Source: a virus. Taken from it: a stretch of 63,861 bases of DNA. Below, one piece after another: positions 1 through 5,781 of this stretch (the stretch's first letter is position 1; every line of letters begins with the position of its first letter). The stretch spans positions 1 through 63,861 of IMG/VR virus record IMGVR_UViG_3300003323_000369; one strand, given 5' to 3'. A model generated the notes under the pieces. The model was given only the letters and a program-made list of their open reading frames with translations. It was not told the origin of the DNA and made no database searches. The position numbers and the translations under genes were made by a program.

Positions 1-191
1 CTGTAGTAAAACGCGGCTTTGCGCGCGGTTCCGGCGTATCCCAGTGCTGTATACACCGTGCCGCGCGGAGTAACCCGCTCTTCGGTGTAACAAACGCCCA
101 AGGCGTGCTCAATCTTGCGTGCATCCTTCGGAATCCAGCGCAAAGCTACGCGACGATCCGACAAACTCTGTTTCTCTGATATTGCTTTCAT
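1..191 (-). CDS. Conserved phage protein, 5' part of junction-spanning gene
   Basis: ATG at 191-189 opens a frame that is still open at base 1 after 63 codons plus two bases. Joining base 1 to base 63861 completes a serine codon (AGC) and continues without a stop to TGA at 63381-63383, giving a 223-residue protein. The N-terminal part contains GYAGTARKAAFYYS and the rest resembles a small conserved phage protein with an SSWGY.QTNVD-like motif further on (from memory). Function unknown. Its Shine-Dalgarno sequence AGGAG lies in the loop of a hairpin at 198-213. It is the last large gene of a minus-strand operon that starts near 2584. Confidence 0.85.
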   Translation of the reverse strand, partial: MKAISEKQSLSDRRVALRWIPKDARKIEHALGVCYTEERVTPRGTVYTALGYAGTARKAAFYY

Positions 192-265
192 GTGTTTGTG
201 CCTCCTAAAGCACGTTGAGAGGGTAAATCTCTCATCAGGCACTCTCCGAAGTGCCTAAGCGAGAC
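192..265 (-). promoter_or_regulatory. Structured leader of three hairpins before the junction gene
   Basis: The 74 bases between the stop of the upstream gene (266) and the ATG at 191 can fold almost entirely into three hairpins. In minus-strand order they are: 256-237 (AGGCACT / AGTGCCT, 7 bp, 6-base loop), 235-217 (TGAGAG / CTCTCA, 6 bp, 7-base loop) and 213-198 (GTGC / GCAC around loop TTTAGGAG). The last one shows the ribosome binding site in its loop, 10 bases before the ATG. A CTGATGA string is present, but the partner GAAA of a hammerhead ribozyme is not, so no ribozyme is called here. Confidence 0.6.
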
Positions 266-805
266 TCACAGGGGTTTGCCTGTTACGCAATCACAGGATT
301 CGCCTACCCATGAGGCGCAATCGCTTGCGTGCGGCATGGTTCGTTCTACCGCGTCCATAATCATCTTCAGGCCCTTGTTGGACATCCGATTGCCGATGGC
401 TTCGATACCGGCCTCATGCCCGCAATCGCAGGCATATTCGGCAGAGAGCGCGTGCGAGCACGTATCATGGTGACCCTTGGACACGCACACGCGAAGCGCG
501 GCTAACAGTGCTTCGCGATCATCAAACACGCGATCATAGATTTCCTTCGAGTAGGCGAGCTCCTCTTGCGCCTGCTTCAAGTGAATCCGTGCGGTATCGT
601 AGGCGACACTGACTAGGGCTTTGCCGTGGCACTCTTGGCAGGTATGATCGCCTGCTTGCCCGTCTTTACAGCAGGGACACGCTGCAAGGCGCATGATGCG
701 GTCATTTTCATCTAGCAGGTCCAAGTACCACTGAGCCAGTTCCGCCTTCGTCTTGCGCTCCAGATAGGCCCTAGTGATGCGCGTGGTAACGGTTGTGATG
801 CTCAT
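266..805 (-). CDS. Hypothetical cysteine-rich protein
   Basis: The frame gives 179 residues from the ATG at 805, chosen over a longer frame because it overlaps the upstream stop as ATGA. It has three cysteine clusters: CPCCKDG plus CQECHG around residues 40-65, a CDCGHEAG region near 130, and CDC near the C-terminus. This suggests one or two zinc sites. The middle is charged and probably helical. I do not recognise a family. It belongs to a chain of overlapping minus-strand genes. Confidence 0.7.
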   Translation of the reverse strand: MSITTVTTRITRAYLERKTKAELAQWYLDLLDENDRIMRLAACPCCKDGQAGDHTCQECHGKALVSVAYDTARIHLKQAQEELAYSKEIYDRVFDDREALLAALRVCVSKGHHDTCSHALSAEYACDCGHEAGIEAIGNRMSNKGLKMIMDAVERTMPHASDCASWVGESCDCVTGKPL

Positions 806-1173
806 TTGGTCTCCAGTGTCGGTATTGCCGCGTCGATATCGTCTAGCCTTTGGCGAACAGCCCAATCCGGGATCTGGACGGCGGCGAAACTGTTCACCAC
901 ATAGCCGCGTTCGTCTTTAACTGGAACGTGAACGGTGAAATGTTCCCAATAGTGCCGCAAGAAAGCAGCATCGGAGCGCAATGTCTCAGCCATGATGAGC
1001 ATTACTTGCAGGCGCGAACTGGCTTGCGCCTTGTAGCGGTCACGCATGGCCATTTCCTCGGTCAGTCGCGTTTCCAGCTCCGAAACACGCGCCGTGAGTC
1101 GATTCCACTCTTCCTCAGCGCCAATGGTGTCGGCCTGCTGCTGCTCCCACAAGTCGCGATCTTCGATGCTCAT
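802..1173 (-). CDS. Hypothetical coiled-coil protein
   Basis: 123 residues from ATG 1173, which overlaps the previous stop (ATGA). Residues 5-60 are rich in Glu, Arg, Leu and Gln with heptad-like spacing, so a coiled coil is likely. The C-terminal half is a compact region with VPVKDERGYVV. Function unknown. It is translationally coupled on both sides. Confidence 0.7.
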   Translation of the reverse strand: MSIEDRDLWEQQQADTIGAEEEWNRLTARVSELETRLTEEMAMRDRYKAQASSRLQVMLIMAETLRSDAAFLRHYWEHFTVHVPVKDERGYVVNSFAAVQIPDWAVRQRLDDIDAAIPTLETK

Positions 1174-1361
1174 AGCGGAAGTACCCACACTGCATACTGC
1201 TTTCTGCCGGGTCCGTCGAAGGATAGATGCATGCGAACATCGGCGTAATTGCCTGTTCCGCCCAAGGCGCGTAGTTTCGCTTCGTCGCGCTGGATCTTGC
1301 GGGCCTTGAGCATAGCTTGGTCATAACGGAGACCATCAAACAGTTTGAACCAATCAGACAT
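1170..1361 (-). CDS. Hypothetical small protein
   Basis: 63 residues, starting MSDWFKLFDGL. Its ATG lies inside the last codons of the small upstream gene (8-base overlap), and its own stop overlaps the next start. No domain is recognised. The last residues are hydrophobic (YAVWVLPL). Arrangement within the overlapping chain is the main support. Confidence 0.65.
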   Translation of the reverse strand: MSDWFKLFDGLRYDQAMLKARKIQRDEAKLRALGGTGNYADVRMHLSFDGPGRKQYAVWVLPL

Positions 1362-1479
1362 TGCAGGTCTCCAGTCTGCACGGAGTGCCGTTTAGAGTTA
1401 ACGCACGCACAAACTGTTCCGCATGGTACAGCGTGTAGTAAGTGCGAACGGATGAGCCAAAGTAGACGCGGTATTTCAT
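1354..1479 (-). CDS. Small hypothetical protein
   Basis: 41 residues, MKYRVYFGSSVRTYY at the N-terminus. The ATG at 1479-1477 overlaps the stop of the upstream gene (ATGA) and its TGA at 1356-1354 overlaps the next gene's start. It is short, but it fills an otherwise unexplained gap in a tightly packed operon. Function unknown. Confidence 0.6.
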   Translation of the reverse strand: MKYRVYFGSSVRTYYTLYHAEQFVRALTLNGTPCRLETCNV

Positions 1480-1823
1480 ACGAATGCCAATCCATTCCAT
1501 TTCCGGCCATCCGGCAGACCGACGCGCAAGCACTCAGAACAGTGCGACGAATCGCGCGTCTGGTGAACGCAGGCCCATTCTCCGCTTAGTAGCTTGGTTA
1601 GATCGGCAGTAATGCGCTTGATATCCCACTGTGAAGGCGGAATGCTGAAACTCAGCTTATTCGCCCACGGACCATCGGCGTCGATCCAAAACTCAACATT
1701 GCCGATGCGACTAGCATTCTCTCCAGCATCGGACGATGGAGTCACAGGCACAAACTGGCGAATCCATTCTTCGAATACGTCAGAGGCGACGTGCAAATGC
1801 TCGCTGTTGATCGTGAGACTCAT
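1476..1823 (-). CDS. Hypothetical protein
   Basis: 115 residues from ATG 1823. The centre is a mixed alpha/beta-looking segment (NVEFWIDADGPWANKLSFSIP). A CxxC pair (HCSEC) lies near residue 98. No family recognised. The start codon directly follows a hairpin carrying its Shine-Dalgarno sequence; that hairpin overlaps the stop of the preceding gene, so translation of the two is probably coupled. Confidence 0.7.
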   Translation of the reverse strand: MSLTINSEHLHVASDVFEEWIRQFVPVTPSSDAGENASRIGNVEFWIDADGPWANKLSFSIPPSQWDIKRITADLTKLLSGEWACVHQTRDSSHCSECLRVGLPDGRKWNGLAFV

Positions 1824-1838
1824 GGTTAGCTCCTAACC
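1824..1838 (-). promoter_or_regulatory. Hairpin carrying the RBS of the 1823 gene
   Basis: On the minus strand GGTTAG-GAG-CTAACC is a perfect 6-bp stem ending directly at the ATG. AGGAG at 1834-1830 lies partly in the loop. The upstream gene's TAA is inside the stem, so ribosomes finishing that gene would open it. It is a shorter relative of the loop-presented ribosome binding sites before the 191, 2155 and 2584 genes. Confidence 0.5.
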
Positions 1839-2155
1839 GGCCACAATGCGCCATTGCTCAGTTCTTTGTAATCGACGTTGAGCACGTAGTTACGCCGAAT
1901 CGAACCAAGCGCCACTTTCGCGCGTTCACGTTCAATTGCGTGTTCTTCGTCAGTGCGCGGGACACTAGGCGAACTGGCTTCGTTGTACGTGTTAATCAGT
2001 GCGACTAGATTGTCGCGACGTTCCAGATACGCTCTTGCGGCATCGGAGTAGCCTTGGCGATACTCCATCGCGTAAACAGGAATATCGGGAGGCGACATGG
2101 GCTGATTAGTCTCAGCATCGCGGAATCCATCACGGTAAAACGTGCTACTTGTCAT
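1826..2155 (-). CDS. Hypothetical protein
   Basis: 109 residues from ATG 2155 (MTSSTFYRDGFRDAE). Largely helical and charged, with a central segment YRQGYSDAARAYLERRDNL. No family recognised. It is the gene directly downstream of the hammerhead ribozyme; AGGAG is held in the loop of a hairpin at 2161-2178, 10 bases before the start codon. Confidence 0.7.
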   Translation of the reverse strand: MTSSTFYRDGFRDAETNQPMSPPDIPVYAMEYRQGYSDAARAYLERRDNLVALINTYNEASSPSVPRTDEEHAIERERAKVALGSIRRNYVLNVDYKELSNGALWPVRS

Positions 2156-2160
2156 GTTTT

Positions 2161-2178
2161 GATCGCTCCTATACGATC
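2161..2178 (-). promoter_or_regulatory. RBS-presenting hairpin of the 2155 gene
   Basis: Minus strand: GATCG, loop TATAGGAG, CGATC. The Shine-Dalgarno sequence is the last five loop bases and is 10 bases from the ATG. Bases 2176-2178 of the 5' strand are also needed for stem I of the ribozyme at 2176-2227, so the two structures exclude each other. Confidence 0.65.
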
Positions 2179-2227
2179 CAGACCCCGTTAGGGGTTTCGC
2201 CTGAGTCTCACAGGCTCGTCAGTGGAT
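2176..2227 (-). ncRNA. Hammerhead ribozyme, type I topology
   Basis: Read on the minus strand from 2227: stem I ATCCA; core CTGACGA (2222-2216); stem II GCCTG / CAGGC with loop TGAGACT; core GAA (2198-2196); stem III ACCCC / GGGGT with loop TAAC; C17 at 2181; stem I return TGGAT (2180-2176). All invariant hammerhead positions are present (C3 U4 G5 A6, G8 A9, G12 A13 A14, the A15.1-U16.1 pair, H17 = C). Each stem is 5 bp and fully paired. Predicted self-cleavage is between 2181 and 2180. It begins right after the stop codon of the 2228-2584 gene and lies in the transcript upstream of the 2155 gene. Core motif and topology are seen; activity is inferred. Confidence 0.88.
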
Positions 2228-2584
2228 TTACCAGACGCAGCGTGGATAGGTGGACTCCATCGAATCGGCGTATTCTTGGGATTCTTGCTCTGAAGCACGC
2301 TCGGCCAAATCCAGCAGATTCGGCGTAAAGCGAAATTGAGCGATAGACGGAATGGATTCCATCATCGACCAGAAACGCATCGATGCGGAATAAGATGCCA
2401 AGGGATGCCAGCAGTCGTTCTCGCGAGTCGCGTCGGTATATTCGACTGTGACGCGATCAAAGCCAGTGACGCGCACAATCACGCGCACAGGAACACCGTT
2501 AACCGTCCCATGTCCCAAAACGCGACGCCAGCGATTATCGCCATTAGCAATTACTTCCCTAACTGAGCATGTGCAGGGATTCAT
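2228..2584 (-). CDS. Hypothetical protein, first gene of left operon
   Basis: 118 residues from ATG 2584, starting MNPCTCSVREVIANGDNR. The N-terminal two thirds look beta-rich (VPVRVIVRVTGFDRVTVEY) and the C-terminal part is helical and acidic. No family recognised. Its RBS lies in a hairpin loop at 2591-2606 and a sigma-70-like promoter stands about 40 bases upstream. The hammerhead ribozyme starts at the base after its stop codon. Confidence 0.72.
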   Translation of the reverse strand: MNPCTCSVREVIANGDNRWRRVLGHGTVNGVPVRVIVRVTGFDRVTVEYTDATRENDCWHPLASYSASMRFWSMMESIPSIAQFRFTPNLLDLAERASEQESQEYADSMESTYPRCVW

Positions 2585-2590
2585 GTATCA

Positions 2591-2606
2591 GCCGCTCCTA
2601 TTCGGC
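2591..2606 (-). promoter_or_regulatory. RBS-presenting hairpin of the 2584 gene
   Basis: Minus strand: GCCG, loop AATAGGAG, CGGC, then six bases and ATG. AGGAG occupies the last five positions of an 8-base loop and is exactly 10 bases from the start codon, as in the hairpins before the 191 and 2155 genes. The stem sequences differ but pairing is kept. Confidence 0.65.
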
Positions 2607-2623
2607 ATCTAATCTACTCTTGT

Positions 2624-2652
2624 ATGATAATACTTGATCTACCAGGATGCAA
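2624..2652 (-). promoter_or_regulatory. Sigma-70-like promoter of left operon
   Basis: On the minus strand TTGCAT (2652-2647), a 17-base spacer and TATCAT (2629-2624). The -10 box differs from TATAAT at one position. It would start transcription about 30 bases before the ATG at 2584, so the RBS hairpin would be in the leader. Identified by eye. Confidence 0.55.
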
Positions 2653-2757
2653 TAGCTATTTTCACCTTCGAGCGATCTTTTTGCTCAACCGGCCAGTTTT
2701 CGCTAAGTCGCTGATTCGCATTTACGAAACTTATGCAACGCTGTTCTATCATAAGGC

Positions 2758-2934
2758 GTGCGTCATCCTACCGACTGGTATTGCAATGCCTGTAAACGCT
2801 GGTGTTCCGCAGCCAAGTATCAATGCGCCAAATGTAAAGCTCTAAGGCCCCGTTCTCCGATGACCTGGTCGAGACTCCAGGAGCGTATTGCGGAACAACG
2901 GATCGCCAGGCAGCTGCGTAAACACGGCCTGTAA
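2758..2934 (+). CDS. Small zinc-finger-like protein
   Basis: 58 residues from GTG 2758, the only start after an in-frame TAA. It holds WYCNACKRWC and a second YQCAKC pair, a CxxC...CxxC arrangement typical of a zinc ribbon, then a basic helical tail (RIAEQRIARQLRKHGL). No good Shine-Dalgarno sequence is visible. The motif density makes it likely real although it is short. It stands alone on the plus strand between divergent blocks. Confidence 0.6.
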   Translation: MRHPTDWYCNACKRWCSAAKYQCAKCKALRPRSPMTWSRLQERIAEQRIARQLRKHGL

Positions 2935-3213
2935 CGCATTGTTACGCCACGAGCGCAATTGTTCCATTGACCGGCGCAATCGAGCTACGCAAGCTCGCAC
3001 AAGCTGTGTATCGCCTAGTCCAAACGCACATCATCGAAGTGCTTCTGAGTGGATATGATAATACCACTTATCGTTAAAACTCACGCATAACCCATTGTGC
3101 CCTCATTGTTTAGGGGGTACCGGGGGTACGCCGTAGGAGCGCGCCAGTTGTGCTCAGCTTTATAAAAAATTGGCAGCGCTTTTAGTTAAAACGTGTGATA
3201 GGATGCAGTGATT
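2935..3213. other. Non-coding region, possible origin or control region
   Basis: No convincing gene in 279 bases. Visible elements: GAGCT/AGCTC hairpin near 2990; AGTGG/CCACT inverted repeat around TATGATAAT near 3050; a tandem copy of GGGGGTAC near 3114-3130; an AT-rich tract (TTTATAAAAAATT) near 3160-3171; and the recurrent TTTTAGTTAAA motif at 3180. It is next to a gene for a replication-initiator-like protein, which makes an origin or control region plausible but unproven. Confidence 0.35.
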
Positions 3214-3324
3214 ATGTATATTCACTTCCCGAGGCGGAGATTCCGTGGAGGTAAGGATGCTCCTATTTGGCTGGTGGTATTACTGCTTGGGGTATTCGCA
3301 GTGTTGGTTTGGGTTACGCGATAG
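3214..3324 (+). CDS. Small single-pass membrane protein
   Basis: 36 residues: a basic N-terminus (RRRFRGGK) and one hydrophobic span (APIWLVVLLLGVFAVLVWVT). The ATG at 3214 follows AGGA by about ten bases. A promoter-like TTGGCA near 3171 has the TTTTAGTTAAAA motif in its spacer. Function unknown; small phage membrane proteins may act in lysis, exclusion or host takeover. Confidence 0.55.
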   Translation: MYIHFPRRRFRGGKDAPIWLVVLLLGVFAVLVWVTR

Positions 3325-3341
3325 CGTTCGGTTTTGCTGGA

Positions 3342-3752
3342 CTACGGGACGATCCGCAAGCCATTCTTTTCTTTTTTATTTGGAGTGGGCCTGTGTGGCC
3401 CTACTGTGGGGCCAAAAGTGCCATCCTGTAGGGCCTGTATGGCCTCACCAGATTTTGGTAAATGCCAAAGTGGTTTGATTACACGAGGATGGCGGGATGA
3501 CCCTGTGACACGAATCAATCCGAGATTTTTGAGCACATTGATGCCACGGTTGACGCTTCTGCGCGGAACCGCAATCAATTCAACAATTTGGCTGATTGCT
3601 ACGGTGTCCTCGTGCTTCTGGAATCCCCATGTTAGGCGGAAGAGTGCGAGGTAGACTAATTTGGCGCAATCGGGGAGTTGCGGGAACCACGCGAAGATGT
3701 TGTTAGGTACTTGGGTGAAGTTGACTGAGGGAAGGCGGAAGCGGCGTTTCAT
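3342..3752 (-). CDS. Replication protein O N-terminal-like winged-helix protein
   Basis: 136 residues from ATG 3752, which overlaps the upstream stop (ATGA). Residues 8-85 match the pattern of lambda O N-terminal DNA-binding domains: a VPNNIFAWFPQL start, a LTWGFQKHEDTVAISQ stretch, a recognition region VPRRSVNRGINVLKNLGLI and a following wing. Such domains bind origin iterons. The protein ends soon after the domain, so it lacks the usual helicase-recruiting half. The C-terminal tail is basic. It is coupled to the SLOG-family gene. Confidence 0.65.
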   Translation of the reverse strand: MKRRFRLPSVNFTQVPNNIFAWFPQLPDCAKLVYLALFRLTWGFQKHEDTVAISQIVELIAVPRRSVNRGINVLKNLGLIRVTGSSRHPRVIKPLWHLPKSGEAIQALQDGTFGPTVGPHRPTPNKKEKNGLRIVP

Positions 3753-4147
3753 TCTAGCCATGCTTCGGGCCTGAGATTGGTAACGCGGACTGGCTTGTTC
3801 TGCTTTCGCATGGTCTCGATCATATTGGCCGTCCCTGGAGTACCGTAGGTTAGCGCAATAAGCCCGTCTGCGTAGTTCGCCATATTCCGGTTGCGGATGG
3901 CTCCCGCCGATTTGCCTTGATCGCTCCAGCGGGCCGGGAATCGTTTTACGGGGCGTCCGTTTCGCGAAGCCCATTCCTCTCCCGCTTTGTCGAATCCGTT
4001 GGCCGTTCCGGAGACGACCGTGCTGATATCGAGGCGTGAGCACTCAACCGCTCGCTCGACTACGCGGAGCGCCCATTCATACCAAGCAATCTTGTCATCC
4101 GTGCTCAATCCGTCAGGTGGGCGCGATCCCGCAATAATAATTTTCAA
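3749..4147 (-). CDS. DUF2493 / SLOG (YspA-like) family protein
   Basis: 132 residues from TTG 4147. Rossmann-like family signature: IIIAGSRPPDG at the N-terminus, VVSGTANGFDKAGEEWA at residues 45-61, then RFPARW and a KSAGAIRNRNMANYADGLIAL segment (RNRxM). These proteins are thought to bind nucleotides or nucleotide-derived ligands, and phages often carry them. No catalytic assignment is possible. It overlaps the replication-O-like gene and faces a repeat-rich control region. Confidence 0.75.
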   Translation of the reverse strand: MKIIIAGSRPPDGLSTDDKIAWYEWALRVVERAVECSRLDISTVVSGTANGFDKAGEEWASRNGRPVKRFPARWSDQGKSAGAIRNRNMANYADGLIALTYGTPGTANMIETMRKQNKPVRVTNLRPEAWLE

Positions 4148-4152
4148 TTGGT

Positions 4153-4224
4153 CACTTAACCTTTCAGGTGAGGGGCGGACGGGTTAAGTGGATCGCCCGC
4201 CGTGCCCACGCTGTTTACTTAACC
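4153..4224. promoter_or_regulatory. Operator-like cluster of ACTTAACC repeats
   Basis: CACTTAACC at 4153-4161 and its inverse GGTTAAGTG at 4182-4190 form a perfect 9-bp inverted repeat, and ACTTAACC recurs at 4217-4224. The cluster lies between the divergent SLOG gene (minus) and HNH gene (plus). Three copies of an 8-bp word in 72 bases between divergent genes suggest a repressor or activator site. The HTH protein at 4669 is an obvious candidate partner, by inference only. Confidence 0.55.
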
Positions 4225-4307
4225 TCCGTCGAGGTACCTCAAATACTACTCCTGTAAAATTTTTATTGCAAACTTTAGTAAAATATGGTACCTTAATTCT
4301 TCCCATT

Positions 4308-4781
4308 TTGAGCGTCTGTAAATGCGGTAGCCCAGTCCGATCAGCAGGACAACGCAACTGTTTGGCGTGTCACGCCGCTTACATGAGGCAACATCGCCCA
4401 AAATACTCCGAGCTAGAGCCTGTAGCCAAGAAAAAGGCTCACACGAGGGCCTACGCTCACACTTACCTCTATCGCGGCCATCTCAAGCGTCAGCCCTGTG
4501 AGGATTGTGGTGCGGAGAAGGCCGAAATGCACCACGAGGACTACGATAAACCGCTACAAGTTCGATGGAAGTGCCGCACGTGCCATTTGAAGCACCACGG
4601 ATGCGAAGATCACGTCGGCAAGGTACAACATTTGACTCAAGAAATGGTTTTAGTTAAACTAGCGCTCGATGGTACTACAAATGTCGGAAGAAGTGCCCCA
4701 GAGACGCAAACTCACCATTGCCGAGTTGAAGGTACGCACCTGGATACTCAAGAATCGCGGCATCATGAGCAAGTTGTCTAA
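4308..4781 (+). CDS. HNH-like zinc protein
   Basis: 157 residues if started at TTG 4308, which keeps a first zinc pair (CKCGSPV / CLACHAAY). Then a basic helical stretch and CEDCGAEKAEMHHEDY near residues 65-80 with a CRTCHLKHH pair: the usual phage HNH-type fold with paired CxxC motifs and HH. It may nick DNA or be a structural zinc protein. The frame continues past the HNH core into the region overlapping the next gene, so the true end of the domain is earlier. An upstream ATG-only start would be 4383. Confidence 0.65.
   Translation: MSVCKCGSPVRSAGQRNCLACHAAYMRQHRPKYSELEPVAKKKAHTRAYAHTYLYRGHLKRQPCEDCGAEKAEMHHEDYDKPLQVRWKCRTCHLKHHGCEDHVGKVQHLTQEMVLVKLALDGTTNVGRSAPETQTHHCRVEGTHLDTQESRHHEQVV
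4632..4660 (+). promoter_or_regulatory. Promoter of the HTH gene
   Basis: TTGACT (4632-4637), 17 bases, TAAACT (4655-4660). The TTTTAGTTAAAC motif (4648-4659) covers the spacer end and the -10 box, so a protein binding the motif would block or modify this promoter. The ATG at 4669 is 8 bases from the -10 box, consistent with a leaderless message. Confidence 0.5.
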
Positions 4782-4911
4782 GGAATTGGGTGTGTCCATC
4801 GCTTTTCTCCACAAAGTAGCCTACGGGAAAAGCGAAGCACGGTCTAAGGGCTTACGAGTTGAGCATCGCTTGCTCGCTGCCGGGTGTCCGCTAAAGCAAC
4901 AAGTTCGCTAA
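4669..4911 (+). CDS. Putative HTH DNA-binding protein
   Basis: 80 residues from ATG 4669 (77 from ATG 4678). A helix-turn-helix-like stretch MSKLSKELGVSIAFLHKVA is followed by a basic segment GKSEARSKGLRVEHRLL. Size and pattern suggest a phage regulator. No Shine-Dalgarno sequence is seen; the first ATG sits where the promoter at 4632-4660 would start transcription, so a leaderless start is favoured. It may act on the nearby ACTTAACC or TTTTAGTTAAA sites (inference). Confidence 0.6.
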   Translation: MVLQMSEEVPQRRKLTIAELKVRTWILKNRGIMSKLSKELGVSIAFLHKVAYGKSEARSKGLRVEHRLLAAGCPLKQQVR

Positions 4912-5106
4912 ATGCACTTCTACTTCGCCGAACAGCGACCGTGCGGTAAGAACGACGGTAGACCCATGTACTTCGAGTTCTTTCGTGTGGTTCGCTCGAA
5001 TGGCGCGATTGCTTCTGAAGAAACGGTACTGGATTTTCTCGGTAATCCTCAACTAGCCAACTGCATCGCATCGTCCATGAATCGCAACCACTGGAGCATC
5101 AAATGA
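4912..5106 (+). CDS. Hypothetical small protein
   Basis: 64 residues; the ATG at 4912 directly follows the upstream TAA and its stop overlaps the next ATG (ATGA). No recognised domain; aromatic-rich N-terminus (MHFYFAEQRPCGKN). Supported by operon packing. Confidence 0.6.
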   Translation: MHFYFAEQRPCGKNDGRPMYFEFFRVVRSNGAIASEETVLDFLGNPQLANCIASSMNRNHWSIK

Positions 5107-5444
5107 ACCGCCGAGGATTTCTTCGTGCTCTCGGAATAGGCGCTACTGTCCTTGCTCTTGATCCTGAGAAGGCGCTGTGGACTCCGGGAAAGAAACTCAT
5201 CTCGATCCCCAAGCCAGCGCCGTTGACTCAGCAGCAAGTCTACGATTTGGTAGCGCAGCGAATACTAGATGCGACGTGGAGAATGAGTGGCGACTTCTGG
5301 AAGAATGCCCTAGTAGAGGGCACGGGGTATATTCGCGCCACGCCAGACGCGCTAATCGTCGGTGGGCCTTCTGGGGATAGGCTCATGTTTGACCAGCATT
5401 TACAGTTTGTGACTTACGGAGGTTCGTCATGCCCAAATTTTTAG
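5103..5444 (+). CDS. Tat-signal-like phage protein
   Basis: 113 residues. The N-terminus NRRGFLRALGIGATVLAL has the twin arginine plus FL and hydrophobic core of a Tat signal, followed by PGKKLISIP. From memory, small proteins with this look recur in metagenomic phage genomes next to virion genes. The rest (LTQQQVYDLVAQRILDATW) is helical then beta-rich. A second Tat-like protein is encoded at 34422. Whether it is really exported is not known. Confidence 0.65.
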   Translation: MNRRGFLRALGIGATVLALDPEKALWTPGKKLISIPKPAPLTQQQVYDLVAQRILDATWRMSGDFWKNALVEGTGYIRATPDALIVGGPSGDRLMFDQHLQFVTYGGSSCPNF

Positions 5445-5599
5445 AGGACAAACTTAAAGCCGAGTACGGCGACAACAAGCACGCCATCTTTGGCACTCTC
5501 AACCGCATCGGGGCCATGAGGGGCAATAAGGAAACTGCGCTCGGCAAGCAGATGGAAAAGAAGCACGCCGCGAAAATGGCGAAATCCAAAAAGAAATGA
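5429..5599 (+). CDS. Small basic phage protein
   Basis: 56 residues, MPKFLEDKLKAEYGDNKHA at the start and a lysine-rich end (KHAAKMAKSKKK). GGAGG stands 8 bases before ATG 5429. It overlaps the end of the Tat-type gene by 16 bases and its stop overlaps the next ATG. Such short Lys-rich proteins are frequent in tailed phages; function unknown. Confidence 0.65.
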   Translation: MPKFLEDKLKAEYGDNKHAIFGTLNRIGAMRGNKETALGKQMEKKHAAKMAKSKKK

Positions 5600-5781
5600 C
5601 TCCTTCCGAGATTAAGCTAAACGCTTGGATGGGAGAATACGGTTCGGCATTAACTCCTTCTGCTGTAGAGGCGCTGCAGGCACTCATGAAGCACGTCTAC
5701 GAGGCTGGACAGAGAGATGGCGAAGGCTACGCTAGGCAGTTGGCCTACAACCACTTCTACGGGCATGAAATGGGCCGATGA
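5596..5781 (+). CDS. Hypothetical small protein
   Basis: 61 residues, mostly helical (SAVEALQALMKHVYEAGQRDG). ATGA overlap with the upstream stop and a second overlap with the next gene. No recognised family. Confidence 0.6.
   Translation: MTPSEIKLNAWMGEYGSALTPSAVEALQALMKHVYEAGQRDGEGYARQLAYNHFYGHEMGR

Noticed and set aside
192-265. Second hammerhead ribozyme in the leader of the junction gene
   Set aside because: CTGATGA and a stem-II-like hairpin exist but GAAA and a proper stem III/C17 are missing.
850-1309. Plus-strand frames opposite the left operon
   Set aside because: Minus-strand genes here overlap start to stop and carry structured RBS; the plus frames have no RBS or motif.
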